Shown one piece after another: positions 56,605 to 64,000 of a stretch of 64,000 nucleotides of DNA (within the stretch, counting starts at the first letter, position 1; every line of letters begins with the position of its first letter). The stretch is taken from NCBI GenBank assembly GCA_026002935.1, contig BPGH01000001.1:607965-671964 (forward strand), in the 5' to 3' direction. The notes below the pieces were generated by a model. The model did no database searches. It saw only the letters and a list, made by a program, of their open reading frames with translations, and was not told the DNA's origin. The stretch is from Acidimicrobiia bacterium. GTDB lineage: Bacteria > Actinomycetota > Acidimicrobiia > IMCC26256 > PALSA-610. A program made the translations under genes and the position numbers.

Positions 56605-58113
56605 GTGGCCGAGACCAAGCTCTTCATCGACGGCGAGTGGGTGGAGGCCGCCTCGGGCGAGACCTTCCCCACCTACGCCCCGTCGACCGGCGAGAAGATC
56701 GCCGACGTCGCCAAGGCCGGGCGCGAGGACGCGGTCCGGGCGATCGAGGCCGCGCGCCGGGCGTTCGACGACGGGCCGTGGCCCCGCCTGTCGGGCGCGG
56801 AGCGCGCCGAGAAGCTCCGCAAGGTCGCCGAGATCCTCAACGGCCGCGTGCAGGAGATCTCGGAGATCGAGGCGCGCGACGGCGGCGGCACCATCAAGAA
56901 GGCGATGTTCGCCGACGTGCCGGGTGCGGTCTCGTCGTTCAACTTCTTCGCCGACTGCGCGCAGAACATGCCCGAGGTGGTCGAGCGGGGCGAGAGCCCG
57001 TTCCCGCCGGCGAAGAGCATCGTCCGCTACGAGCCGTACGGGGTGTGCAGCGGCATCGTGCCGTGGAACTTCCCGTTCATCATGGCGAGCTGGAAGATCG
57101 CTCCCGCGATCGCCGCCGGCAACACGTGCGTGCTCAAGCCCGCGAGCTTCACGTCGCTGTCGGCGATCGAGATGGTGAAGGCGTGCGAGGAGGCCGGCAT
57201 CCCGAAGGGTGTCGTCAACCTCGTCACGGGTCCCGGTGGCAGCGCGGGTGAGGAGCTGGCGCAGCACCCGGCGGTCGACAAGGTCGCGTTCACCGGCTCG
57301 ACCGAGGTGGGGCGGCGGATCATGCAGCTCGCGTCGGGCACCGTGAAGAAGGTGACGCTCGAGCTCGGCGGCAAGTCGGCCAACATCGTGCTCGACGACG
57401 CCGACCTCGACCTCGCGGCGGCCGGGGTGCTGTTCGGCACGTTCTTCCACAACGGTCAGGTCTGCGAGTCGGGGACGCGCGCGCTCGTGTCGCGCCGGAT
57501 CTACGACGAGTTCGTCGGGATGCTCGTCGAGCGTGCCGGCAAGATCGTCATCGGCGACCCGATGGACATGGCCACCGACCTCGGCCCGCTCGTCGCGCCG
57601 TCGCAGGTCGACACCGTCGAGCGCTACGTGAAGCTGGGCCTCGACGAGGGCGCCAAGCTGCTGTGCGGTGGATCGAAGCCGACCGACCTGGCGCAGGGGC
57701 TCGACCCGAACGCGTACTACCTGCCGACGATCTTCGAGGCCGACAACTCGATGAAGATCGCGCAGGAGGAGATCTTCGGGCCCGTCCTGTGCGTGATCCC
57801 GTTCGACTCCGACGACGAGGCGGTCAAGATCGCGAACGACTCGATCTACGGGCTCGGCGGAGGCGTGTGGTCGAAGGACCTGGACCGTGCGCACGCGGTC
57901 GCGGCCCGCATGCGCACGGGCACGGTGTGGGTCAACGACTACCACATGATCACGCCCAACCAGCCGTTCGGCGGGTACAAGCAGTCGGGGGTCGGGCGCG
58001 AGCTCGGCGACATCGGCTTCAACGAGTACCGCCAGGTGAAGCACGTGTGGGCGAACACCGCGACCGACCGCAGCGGGTACCTGCACTTCTCGGCGCTGAG
58101 CGCCAACATCTGA
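56605..58113 (+). CDS. NAD(P)-dependent aldehyde dehydrogenase
   Basis: 502 aa, ALDH superfamily. Catalytic Cys is in NGQVCESGTR, the general-base Glu in VTLELGGKSANIV, the cofactor segment in VPWNFPFIMASWKIAPA and FTGSTEVGRRIM, and EEIFGPVLCVIPF follows. It resembles betaine/acetaldehyde-type ALDHs. A DUF779 gene follows; such genes are commonly linked to acetaldehyde or ethanol-oxidising ALDHs. GTG start preceded by GAGGAGGA. A 14-bp hairpin lies after the stop. Confidence 0.93.
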   Translation: MAETKLFIDGEWVEAASGETFPTYAPSTGEKIADVAKAGREDAVRAIEAARRAFDDGPWPRLSGAERAEKLRKVAEILNGRVQEISEIEARDGGGTIKKAMFADVPGAVSSFNFFADCAQNMPEVVERGESPFPPAKSIVRYEPYGVCSGIVPWNFPFIMASWKIAPAIAAGNTCVLKPASFTSLSAIEMVKACEEAGIPKGVVNLVTGPGGSAGEELAQHPAVDKVAFTGSTEVGRRIMQLASGTVKKVTLELGGKSANIVLDDADLDLAAAGVLFGTFFHNGQVCESGTRALVSRRIYDEFVGMLVERAGKIVIGDPMDMATDLGPLVAPSQVDTVERYVKLGLDEGAKLLCGGSKPTDLAQGLDPNAYYLPTIFEADNSMKIAQEEIFGPVLCVIPFDSDDEAVKIANDSIYGLGGGVWSKDLDRAHAVAARMRTGTVWVNDYHMITPNQPFGGYKQSGVGRELGDIGFNEYRQVKHVWANTATDRSGYLHFSALSANI

Positions 58114-58129
58114 GCGCGCGGGCCTCGCA

Positions 58130-58160
58130 CCGGCCGGCGCCGCGGGGCGGCGCCGGCCGG
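58130..58160 (+). terminator. 14-bp hairpin after the aldehyde dehydrogenase gene
   Basis: CCGGCCGGCGCCGC-ggg-GCGGCGCCGGCCGG, perfectly paired, 17 bases after the stop; no T-run. Confidence 0.7.
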
Positions 58161-58212
58161 CCGCGCGCCGGGCGGCGTTCGCCGAGGCGTTTGCCTCGGC
58201 GCGCGCGACCGG

Positions 58213-58218
58213 TACGGT
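58213..58218 (+). promoter_or_regulatory. -10 box of the DUF779 gene
   Basis: TACGGT, 7 bases before the GTG at 58226; it overlaps the alternative GTG at 58217 and so favours the shorter form. Confidence 0.45.
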
Positions 58219-58225
58219 GGGCGGC

Positions 58226-58660
58226 GTGCGGGTGACGGGTACCGACGCCGCGGCCGAGGTCGTCGAGCGCGCCCGGGCGGCGCGCCGCGGCCGCCTGGTC
58301 TTCACGATCGGGACCGGCTGCTGCGAGTCGACCGCCCCCTTCCTCTACGAGGACTTCTGGCCCGGACCCGACCAGGAGCAGGTCGGCGAGGTCGCCGGGG
58401 TGCCGGTCTACGCGCCCGACCACCTGCGCGCGCTCTACCCCGGCGACGACGGCGTGGTCATCGACGTCGAGCCGGTGCTGGCCGAGTCGCTGTCGATCGA
58501 GACCGAGTTCGGCTACCGGTTCGTGCTGCGGGACCGGGCCGGCCGCGCGGTCGCCGCCGGGGAGCCGGCGAGGTGCGACGTGCCCGAGGCCGTCTCGGCC
58601 CTGCGGTCCCGCGGCCCCCAGCAGCTCCCCGAGCCGCTGCGCGGCCTCCGCCTCCGCTGA
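58226..58660 (+). CDS. DUF779 family protein (acetaldehyde dehydrogenase-associated)
   Basis: 144 aa. DUF779 features are GTGCCESTAPFLYEDFWPGPD, a conserved Cys-Cys, VPVYAPDHLRALYPGDDGVV and LSIETEFGYRFVLRDR. Members are co-inherited with AcoD-type acetaldehyde dehydrogenases, as here after the ALDH gene. The biochemical role is unknown. GTG at 58226 is favoured by the TACGGT box. Confidence 0.85.
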   Translation: MRVTGTDAAAEVVERARAARRGRLVFTIGTGCCESTAPFLYEDFWPGPDQEQVGEVAGVPVYAPDHLRALYPGDDGVVIDVEPVLAESLSIETEFGYRFVLRDRAGRAVAAGEPARCDVPEAVSALRSRGPQQLPEPLRGLRLR

Positions 58661-58711
58661 CCGTCGCCGGATCGCCGTCCCCCGGGGTACCCCGCGGCGG
58701 CGCGACGCCCA

Positions 58712-58733
58712 CTTTGTGACTCGGTTCACAAAG
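58712..58733. promoter_or_regulatory. perfect CRP-type palindrome upstream of the ABC transporter
   Basis: CTTTGTGA-CTCGGT-TCACAAAG: TGTGA-N6-TCACA is the exact CRP/FNR-family core. Its centre is about 30 bases before the predicted start of a leaderless mRNA, so a bound protein would cover the -35 and probably repress. Confidence 0.6.
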
Positions 58734-58739
58734 CTCCGG

Positions 58740-58745
58740 TAGGGT
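58740..58745 (+). promoter_or_regulatory. -10 box of the ABC transporter operon
   Basis: TAGGGT, 7 bases before the ATG at 58753; leaderless type. It lies 7 bp after the palindrome. Confidence 0.5.
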
Positions 58746-58752
58746 GGGCGCC

Positions 58753-59451
58753 ATGGACGACGCGCTGCTCGTGGCCGAAGGCGTGCGGAAGGTCTACCGC
58801 ACGGGGGCGGAGGAGGTGGAGGCGCTACGCGCGGTCGACTTCACCGTGCACGAGGGCGAGTGGGTGTCGGTGATGGGACCGTCGGGGTCGGGCAAGACGA
58901 CCCTGCTCAACTGCTGCTCGGGGCTCGACGACATCGACGGCGGGCGGGTCCTGCTCGACGGCGTCGACCTGCACGGGCTCTCCGACGGGCAGCGGACGCG
59001 CAACCGGGCCTCGGCGATGGGCTTCATCTTCCAGGCGTACAACCTGATCCCCGTGTTCAGCGCCGTCGAGAACGTCGAGCTGCCGCTGCTCCTGGCCGGC
59101 GTCGACGCGAAGGAGGCGCGCCGGCGCGCCGCCGAGACGCTCGAGCGCGTCGGCCTCGGCCACCGGCTGCGGCACCGGCCGACCGAGCTGTCGGGCGGCG
59201 AGCAGCAACGGGTCACCGTCGCGCGCGCGCTCGCCGGCAAGCCGCGCGTCGTGTGGGCCGACGAACCGACGGGTGCGCTCGACTCGGAGACGGCCTCGAC
59301 CGTCATGGAGCTCCTGCGTGACCTCAACCGGGAGGGACTGACGCTGATCGTCGTCACCCACGACGAGGGCGTCGGCGCGAGCGCGCACCGCCTGATCCGG
59401 ATGCGGGACGGCCGCATCGTGAGCGACGAGCCGGTCGCGAAGGCGAGCTGA
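58753..59451 (+). CDS. ABC transporter ATP-binding protein (LolD/MacB type)
   Basis: 232 aa. Walker A MGPSGSGKTTLLN, Q-loop MGFIFQAYNLIPVFSAVENV, signature LSGGEQQRV, Walker B RVVWADEPTGALD and H-loop TLIVVTHDEGVG. It belongs to the short MacB/LolD/FtsE class and pairs with the large FtsX-type permease 3 bases downstream, to move a lipid, lipoprotein or peptide across the envelope. ATG at 58753 is set by the TAGGGT box. Confidence 0.93.
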   Translation: MDDALLVAEGVRKVYRTGAEEVEALRAVDFTVHEGEWVSVMGPSGSGKTTLLNCCSGLDDIDGGRVLLDGVDLHGLSDGQRTRNRASAMGFIFQAYNLIPVFSAVENVELPLLLAGVDAKEARRRAAETLERVGLGHRLRHRPTELSGGEQQRVTVARALAGKPRVVWADEPTGALDSETASTVMELLRDLNREGLTLIVVTHDEGVGASAHRLIRMRDGRIVSDEPVAKAS

Positions 59452-59453
59452 CC

Positions 59454-62291
59454 GTGGTGCCCGTCGTCGTCCTCTGCTCGTTGCCGTTCCTGGCGATCCT
59501 GGCGTTCCGGCCCGTGCTGCGCCGGCTCGCCGTGCGCAACGCGGTGCGCCGGCCGCGCGAATCGCTGCTCGTGGTGCTCGGCTCGTTGCTCGGGACGGCG
59601 ATCATGACCGGGTCGTTCGTCGTCGGCGACACGTTCGACGCGTCCATCCGGGCCGGCGCGTACGAACAGCTCGGGCCCGTCGACGTGATCGTCTCGGCCA
59701 GCGGGCTGGACGCCGCAGCGGACCTCGACGAGCGGTTCCGGGACCTCGACGACCCCGAGGTCGACGGGGTGCTGCCGATGACGCTGGCCCGTGCCGCGTC
59801 GGCGACGGTCGGAGAGCCGCGCCGGGCCGAGCCGCAGGTGCAGCTCCTGGAGACCGACTTCGGGCGCGCGCGTGACTTCGGCGGGGACGCGTCCGCCACC
59901 GGCATCAGCGGCGCCACGCCGGCACCCGGGGAGGCCGCGGTCACCGACGACCTCGCCCGCGCGCTCGGGGTCCGCGTGGGCGACGAGATCGAGGTGTTCG
60001 CGTACGGCACGTCGAGCGTGCTGCGCGTCACCGGCGTGCTGCCGCGGCTCGGCGTCGCCGGCTTCTGGCGCGGGCCGGAGTCGACCTCGAACAACGTCTT
60101 CGTGGCGCCGGGCACGATCGCCCGCCTCGCCGGCGACGGTGAGGGCGCCGGGGAACCCCCGCAGTCCCTCGTGCTCGTGTCCAACCGTGGTGACGTCGAG
60201 GGCGGGGCCGAGGCGACCGACACGGTCGTGCCCGCACTCGAGCGCCGACTCGCCGGCGTCGAGGCGAACGTCGACGGCATCAAGCAGCGGGTCCTCGACA
60301 ACGCCGAGGCCGCCGGGGAGTCGCTCACGCAGCTCTACACCGCGCTCGGCACGTTCGCCGTCTTCGCGGGCATCCTCCTGCTCGTCAACATCTTCTTCAT
60401 GCTCGCCGACGAACGGAAGTCGGAGCTCGGCATGCTGCGTGCCGTGGGCCTGCGCCGCCGGGCGCTCGTCGGAGCGTTCGCGACCGAGGGGTGGTGCTAC
60501 GCGCTCGTGTCGTCCGTCGTCGGCACGTTCGTCGGTCTCGGCCTCGGGCGGCTCATCATGGCGGCCGCGGGCCGGATCTTCTCCTCGGGCCCCGACGAGT
60601 TCCGGCTGACGCTGCGCTGGGACTTCGAGTGGTCGAGCGTCGTGCTCGGGATGACCATCGGGTTCCTGATCGCGCTCGTCACCGTCGTCGTCACGAGCTT
60701 CTGGCTCAGCCGCTTCAACATCATCCAGGCGATCCGCGACATCGACGAGCCGCCGCGCCGGCGCCCCCGCAGGCGGGCGTTCTACGGCGGCCTCGCCCTC
60801 GCGGTGATCGGGTTGCTGATGAGCGGCGCCGGGTTCGGCTCCGGTGCCTTCGCGCCGCTGGTGCTCGGCCCGCCGTTCGTGCTGCTCGGGATCGGACCCG
60901 CGCTCGCCCGCAACCTGCCGCGCTCGCCGGTGGTGACGGCGCTCGCCGCGGGCACGCTGCTGTGGGGCGTGATCTGCGTGCCGGTCGCGATCGCGCTCGA
61001 CGCGCAGCTCGACGTGTTCATCTTCGTGCTGCAGGGCCTGGTGCTCGTCGCGTCCGCGGTGGTGCTGGTCGCCCAGCACCAGAGCGCCATCGGGCACCTC
61101 GTCGGCCGCCTCGCGCAGGGCTCGCTCGCCGTGCGGCTCGGTCTCGCGTACCCGCTCGCGCGCCGCTTCCGGACGTCCATGACGCTCGGGATGTTCGCCC
61201 TCGTCGTGTTCATCCTCGTCTACGTGTCGGTGCTGTCGGCGATGTTCAACGCGCAGACCGACGAGTTCGCCGCGGAGGTGTCGGGCGGTTTCGACGTGCT
61301 GGTCGACTCCAGTCCGGGCAACCCGGTCGACTTCGGGCAGCTCGCGGGCGAGCCGGGCGTCCGGGCGGTCGCGCCGTTCGTCACGCGCGCCACCGAGGTG
61401 ACGCCCGACGGAGCGGACGAACCGACCTTCTGGCCGATGACGGCCTTCGACGAGGCGTTCGTGGAGGGCGGGGTCCCGACCCTCGAGGACCGCGGGGCCT
61501 ACGCGACCGACGCCGACGCCTACCGGGCGGTGCTCGACGACCCGGGCCTCGCGATCGTCGACGACTTCTTCCTCAGCCGGGGCGCCGGCCCGCCGGAGGA
61601 GGTGGTCGACGTGGGGGAGTCGTTCACCGTGCGCGACCCGGTGAGCGGTGCCGAGCGGACGTTCACGGTCGCGGCGATCGGGCCCGGTGACGTGCTGGGC
61701 AGCGGCGGGTTCATCGGCATCGGGGCGGCCCGTGAGCTCTTCGGCGACGCGGCGGTCCCGACCCGGGCGTACGTCGCCGTCGACGACCCGGATGCCTTCG
61801 CGCGCGAGTTCCAGGCCCGCACGATCGAGAACGGGGGCAAGGCCGACCCGATCGTCGACCTCGTCGACGAGGCGTTCGCGCAGCAGAACCAGTTCTTCGT
61901 CCTGATGCGCGGCTACCTGGCGCTCGGGCTCGTGATCGGGGTCGCGGGGATCGGCGTGATCATGGTGCGGGCGGTGCGCGAGCGCCGGCGCCAGGTCGGG
62001 GTGCTGCGGGCGCTCGGCTTCGAGGCGAAGGCGGTGCGGTCGTCGTTCGTCGTCGAGTCGATGTTCGTCGCGATCGAGGGCGTGCTCGTCGGGATGGTGC
62101 TCGCGCTGGTGACGGCGTACTCGATGACCCTGACCGACCAGTTCGGGGAGGGGTTCGGCTTCGTGGTGCCGTGGGGCACGATCGTGCTGGTCGTGGTGGG
62201 CACGATCCTGTTCACGCTGCTCGCGACGGCAAGCCCGGCGCGCGCCGCGGCCCGGATCCGGCCCGCGGTCGCCCTGCGCATCGCCGACTGA
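59454..62291 (+). CDS. double-FtsX ABC transporter permease
   Basis: 945 aa. TM anchor near the N terminus (ESLLVVLGSLLGTAIMTGSF), an extracytoplasmic domain (residues 65-285), FtsX core 1 (TLGTFAVFAGILLLVNIFF-like, with ERKSELGMLRAVGLRRR), a central TM block (residues 440-580), a second extracytoplasmic domain, and FtsX core 2 (ERRRQVGVLRALGFEAKAVR) followed by TM helices to the end. Same design as the partial permease at the window start. Its start lies 3 bases after the ATPase stop, so the two form one operon under the CRP-type site. Confidence 0.92.
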   Translation: MVPVVVLCSLPFLAILAFRPVLRRLAVRNAVRRPRESLLVVLGSLLGTAIMTGSFVVGDTFDASIRAGAYEQLGPVDVIVSASGLDAAADLDERFRDLDDPEVDGVLPMTLARAASATVGEPRRAEPQVQLLETDFGRARDFGGDASATGISGATPAPGEAAVTDDLARALGVRVGDEIEVFAYGTSSVLRVTGVLPRLGVAGFWRGPESTSNNVFVAPGTIARLAGDGEGAGEPPQSLVLVSNRGDVEGGAEATDTVVPALERRLAGVEANVDGIKQRVLDNAEAAGESLTQLYTALGTFAVFAGILLLVNIFFMLADERKSELGMLRAVGLRRRALVGAFATEGWCYALVSSVVGTFVGLGLGRLIMAAAGRIFSSGPDEFRLTLRWDFEWSSVVLGMTIGFLIALVTVVVTSFWLSRFNIIQAIRDIDEPPRRRPRRRAFYGGLALAVIGLLMSGAGFGSGAFAPLVLGPPFVLLGIGPALARNLPRSPVVTALAAGTLLWGVICVPVAIALDAQLDVFIFVLQGLVLVASAVVLVAQHQSAIGHLVGRLAQGSLAVRLGLAYPLARRFRTSMTLGMFALVVFILVYVSVLSAMFNAQTDEFAAEVSGGFDVLVDSSPGNPVDFGQLAGEPGVRAVAPFVTRATEVTPDGADEPTFWPMTAFDEAFVEGGVPTLEDRGAYATDADAYRAVLDDPGLAIVDDFFLSRGAGPPEEVVDVGESFTVRDPVSGAERTFTVAAIGPGDVLGSGGFIGIGAARELFGDAAVPTRAYVAVDDPDAFAREFQARTIENGGKADPIVDLVDEAFAQQNQFFVLMRGYLALGLVIGVAGIGVIMVRAVRERRRQVGVLRALGFEAKAVRSSFVVESMFVAIEGVLVGMVLALVTAYSMTLTDQFGEGFGFVVPWGTIVLVVVGTILFTLLATASPARAAARIRPAVALRIAD

Positions 62292-62318
62292 GCGCGTACC
62301 CGCGCCGGCTCGTGCCCG

Positions 62319-63530
62319 TCACGCGCGCGTGCCGACCCTCGCCGCGAGCTCGTGCATCCGGGCGGTGCAGCCCGCCATCTCGACGGGCGGGAGGAGCTCG
62401 GTGACGATCCGCTCGGCGATCGCGGCGAACGCCGCGGCCGCGGGCGACCCCGGCCGCTCGACGACGACCGGACGGCCCGCGTCGCCGCCCTCGGTCACCG
62501 CGGGCTCGATCGGGATCCGCCCGACCAGCGGCGCGCCGGTCATCGCGGCGAGGCGCTCGCCGCCGCCCCGGCCGAAGATCGTGTGGCGCGAGCCGTCGGG
62601 CGCGACGAACTCCGACATGTTCTCGACGACTCCGAGCACCTTGAGGTACGAGCGGCGCGCCATGTCGGCGACGCGCGCGGCGACCTTCTGCGCGCCCTTC
62701 GCGGGGGTCGTCACGACCAGCATCTCGGCCTGCGGCAGCAGCCGGGCGAGTGCCATCTGGATGTCGCCCGTGCCGGGCGGCATGTCGATCAGCAGGTAGT
62801 CGAGGTCGTCGCCCCAGCGGACGTCGGTGAGGAACTGTTCGAGCGCCTTGGCGAGGATCAGCCCCCGCCACATGAGCGCGGTGTCCTCGTCGTCGACGAG
62901 GAGCCCCATCGACACGACCCGCAGCCGACCCGCGCCGAGGGGCACCTCGTGCGGGACGATCATGCCCCGGCCGTCGGCCGCCTTCTCGCCGCCGAGCCGG
63001 CCGGCGACGCCGAGCATCCGCGGGATCGAGAAGCCCCAGATGTCGGCGTCGAGCACGCCCACGGTGAGGCCCCGCGCCGCGAGCGCGGCGGCGAGGTTCG
63101 CCGTGACCGACGACTTGCCCACGCCGCCCTTGCCGCTGCCGACCGCGACGACCCGCGTCGTCGCGGGCACCTGCGTCGGCGGGGCCTGCTCGGCCGCGCG
63201 CTTGCGGGCGCGCTGCATCAGCGCGCTGCGCTCCTGCGGGGTCATCTCCCCGTAGTCGACCTCGACCGAGGACACGCCGGGGAGGCCGGCCACCTTCGAC
63301 CGCACCTCGGTCGCGATCTGGCCGCGCAGCGGGCACGCCGCGGTGGTGAGCGCCACCGCCACGCGGACCGCGCCCGTGCGGTCGACCGAGACGTCCTTGA
63401 CCATCCCGAGGTCGACGATCGACGCCCGCAGCTCGGGGTCGAGCACGCCGGCGAGCGCGCCGCGCACGTCGTCGGGGCTCGGCGGGGGAGGGGGAGCGGG
63501 GGTCGCGCCCGGCGCGGTGGGGTCGGCCAT
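62319..63530 (-). CDS. Mrp/ApbC-type Fe-S cluster carrier ATPase with MIP18 domain
   Basis: 403 aa. The N-terminal 110 residues are a DUF59/MIP18-like domain (VRGALAGVLDPELRASIVDL); the rest is a MinD/Mrp P-loop protein: VGSGKGGVGKSSVTANLAAAL, LDADIWGFSIPRMLG, IDMPPGTGDIQMAL. The usual C-terminal Cys pair of many Mrp proteins is absent (VENMSEFVAPDGSRH), as is common in actinobacteria. It carries or inserts Fe-S clusters. ATG at 63530; divergent from the SufR-like gene. Confidence 0.9.
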   Translation of the reverse strand: MADPTAPGATPAPPPPPSPDDVRGALAGVLDPELRASIVDLGMVKDVSVDRTGAVRVAVALTTAACPLRGQIATEVRSKVAGLPGVSSVEVDYGEMTPQERSALMQRARKRAAEQAPPTQVPATTRVVAVGSGKGGVGKSSVTANLAAALAARGLTVGVLDADIWGFSIPRMLGVAGRLGGEKAADGRGMIVPHEVPLGAGRLRVVSMGLLVDDEDTALMWRGLILAKALEQFLTDVRWGDDLDYLLIDMPPGTGDIQMALARLLPQAEMLVVTTPAKGAQKVAARVADMARRSYLKVLGVVENMSEFVAPDGSRHTIFGRGGGERLAAMTGAPLVGRIPIEPAVTEGGDAGRPVVVERPGSPAAAAFAAIAERIVTELLPPVEMAGCTARMHELAARVGTRA

Positions 63531-63546
63531 GCAGCAATAAAAACGG

Positions 63547-63572
63547 CGGAGGCCTTGAAAATATGCCCTCCG
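63547..63572. promoter_or_regulatory. inverted repeat between the divergent promoters
   Basis: CGGAGGC at 63547-63553 and GCCCTCCG at 63565-63572 are imperfect inverted repeats (one G extra) covering the mrp -10 and the -35 of the regulator. Likely an operator of the SufR-like protein. Confidence 0.35.
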
Positions 63573-63583
63573 GCCGGTAGCGT
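63555..63583 (+). promoter_or_regulatory. promoter of the SufR-like gene
   Basis: TTGAAA (-35, 63555-63560), a 17-bp spacer and TAGCGT (-10, 63578-63583), then 6 bases to the GTG. This is the best-formed promoter in the window. Confidence 0.6.
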
Positions 63584-63586
63584 CAA
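63558..63586 (-). promoter_or_regulatory. promoter of mrp
   Basis: On the minus strand TTGACG (63581-63586), 17-bp spacer, TATTTT (63558-63563), about 27 bases before the ATG. It overlaps the opposite promoter. Confidence 0.55.
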
Positions 63587-63589
63587 GCC

Positions 63590-64000
63590 GTGGACGTGCT
63601 CGCGGTGCTGAAGGCGCTCGGCGACGAGACGCGCTTCTCGATGTACCGCGAGCTCGCCACCGCGACCCGCCCGCTCACCGCGCCCGAGCTCGCCGAGCGC
63701 CTCGCGCTCCACCCCAACACGGTGCGGCTCCACCTCGAGCGCCTGCGCGACGCCGGCCTCGTCGAGGTCGAGGCCGTGCACCGGGGCACCGTCGGGCGGC
63801 CCCAGCACGTCTACTCGCTCAGCGCGGGCGCGCCCGGGCTCGGGTTCGACCCGCCGAGCTACACGCTCCTCGCCGGCTTGCTCGCGACGCTCGCCGAGCG
63901 CGTCGGCGCGGACGCGGACGACGCCGCCGCGGTCGGGCGGTCGTGGGGCGAGGACGCGGGCCGCCGCACGCGCGCCCGGTCGTGCGTGAAGGCGCTGACC
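63590..64000 (+). CDS. ArsR/SufR-like winged-helix regulator (3' end missing)
   Basis: First 137 residues; the frame is open to the window edge. The winged helix reads VLKALGDETRFSMYRELA, PLTAPELAERLALHPNTVRLHLERLRDAGLVEVE and RGTVGRPQHVYSLS, as in SufR-type iron-sulfur regulators of actinobacteria. The Fe-S ligands in its C-terminal part would lie beyond the window. Divergence from an Fe-S carrier gene supports the assignment; a suf operon may follow. Confidence 0.72.
   Translation, partial: MDVLAVLKALGDETRFSMYRELATATRPLTAPELAERLALHPNTVRLHLERLRDAGLVEVEAVHRGTVGRPQHVYSLSAGAPGLGFDPPSYTLLAGLLATLAERVGADADDAAAVGRSWGEDAGRRTRARSCVKALT

Overview
This 64-kb window comes from a very GC-rich actinobacterial chromosome. 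Evidence for Actinomycetota is a WhiB regulator, CsoR, DUF3151 and DUF3090 proteins, frequent GTG starts, and genes kept in an actinobacterial order (tRNA-Ser, tadA, SRP RNA, dnaX, recR). An FrhB-type F420 flavoprotein, crotonyl-CoA carboxylase/reductase and MeaA-type mutase suggest an Acidimicrobiia-like lineage; that placement is inference. No CRISPR array, insertion sequence, phage or conjugative module was seen, so the region reads as ordinary core chromosome.

Layout. 0-8.6 kb: the end of an FtsX-type permease, purE, a nitronate monooxygenase-like enzyme, a CoA-disulfide-reductase-like flavoprotein, a GDP-mannose dehydratase, DUF3151, and a conserved trio (histidine phosphatase, DUF3090, SCO1664-like kinase fold). 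8.6-13.4 kb: a four-gene operon (FrhB-like, NhaA, pseudo-receiver, fatty-acyl-AMP ligase) and csoR. 13.5-19.5 kb: metF, two tRNA-Ser, tadA, an MFS transporter, SRP RNA, dnaX, recR, DUF2752. 19.5-34.7 kb: acyl-CoA metabolism (thiolase, ccrA, epimerase, PCC beta and an epsilon-like protein, CoA transferase, acyl-CoA synthetase, MeaA mutase, 3-hydroxybutyryl-CoA dehydrogenase), which together outline much of the ethylmalonyl-CoA route from acetyl-CoA. 34.8-42.2 kb: an S51-like protein, tandem cyclophilins, lysC-asd, and a large GGDEF-EAL protein. 42.2-48.9 kb: a TPR-kinase fusion, tRNA-Pro, cysQ, a receiver protein, two ArsA/Get3-type ATPases, NfeD, WhiB. 48.9-56.5 kb: selB-selA, NUDIX, a metallo-beta-lactamase-fold hydrolase, exported proteins. 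56.6-64 kb: aldehyde dehydrogenase with DUF779, an ABC ATPase/permease pair, and Mrp divergent from a SufR-like regulator.

Two window-wide patterns matter. First, about twenty transcription-unit heads carry a TANNNT box only 6-8 bases before the start codon and no Shine-Dalgarno, the signature of leaderless mRNAs; this pattern was used to choose several starts. Second, seven genes (MFS, dnaX, thiolase, one cyclophilin, selA twice, NUDIX, a lipoprotein) are each broken by one-base shifts in G/C-rich stretches although the protein continues in another frame. Because dnaX is essential, sequence errors are the simplest explanation; these genes are listed as CDS over their full span with the break noted.
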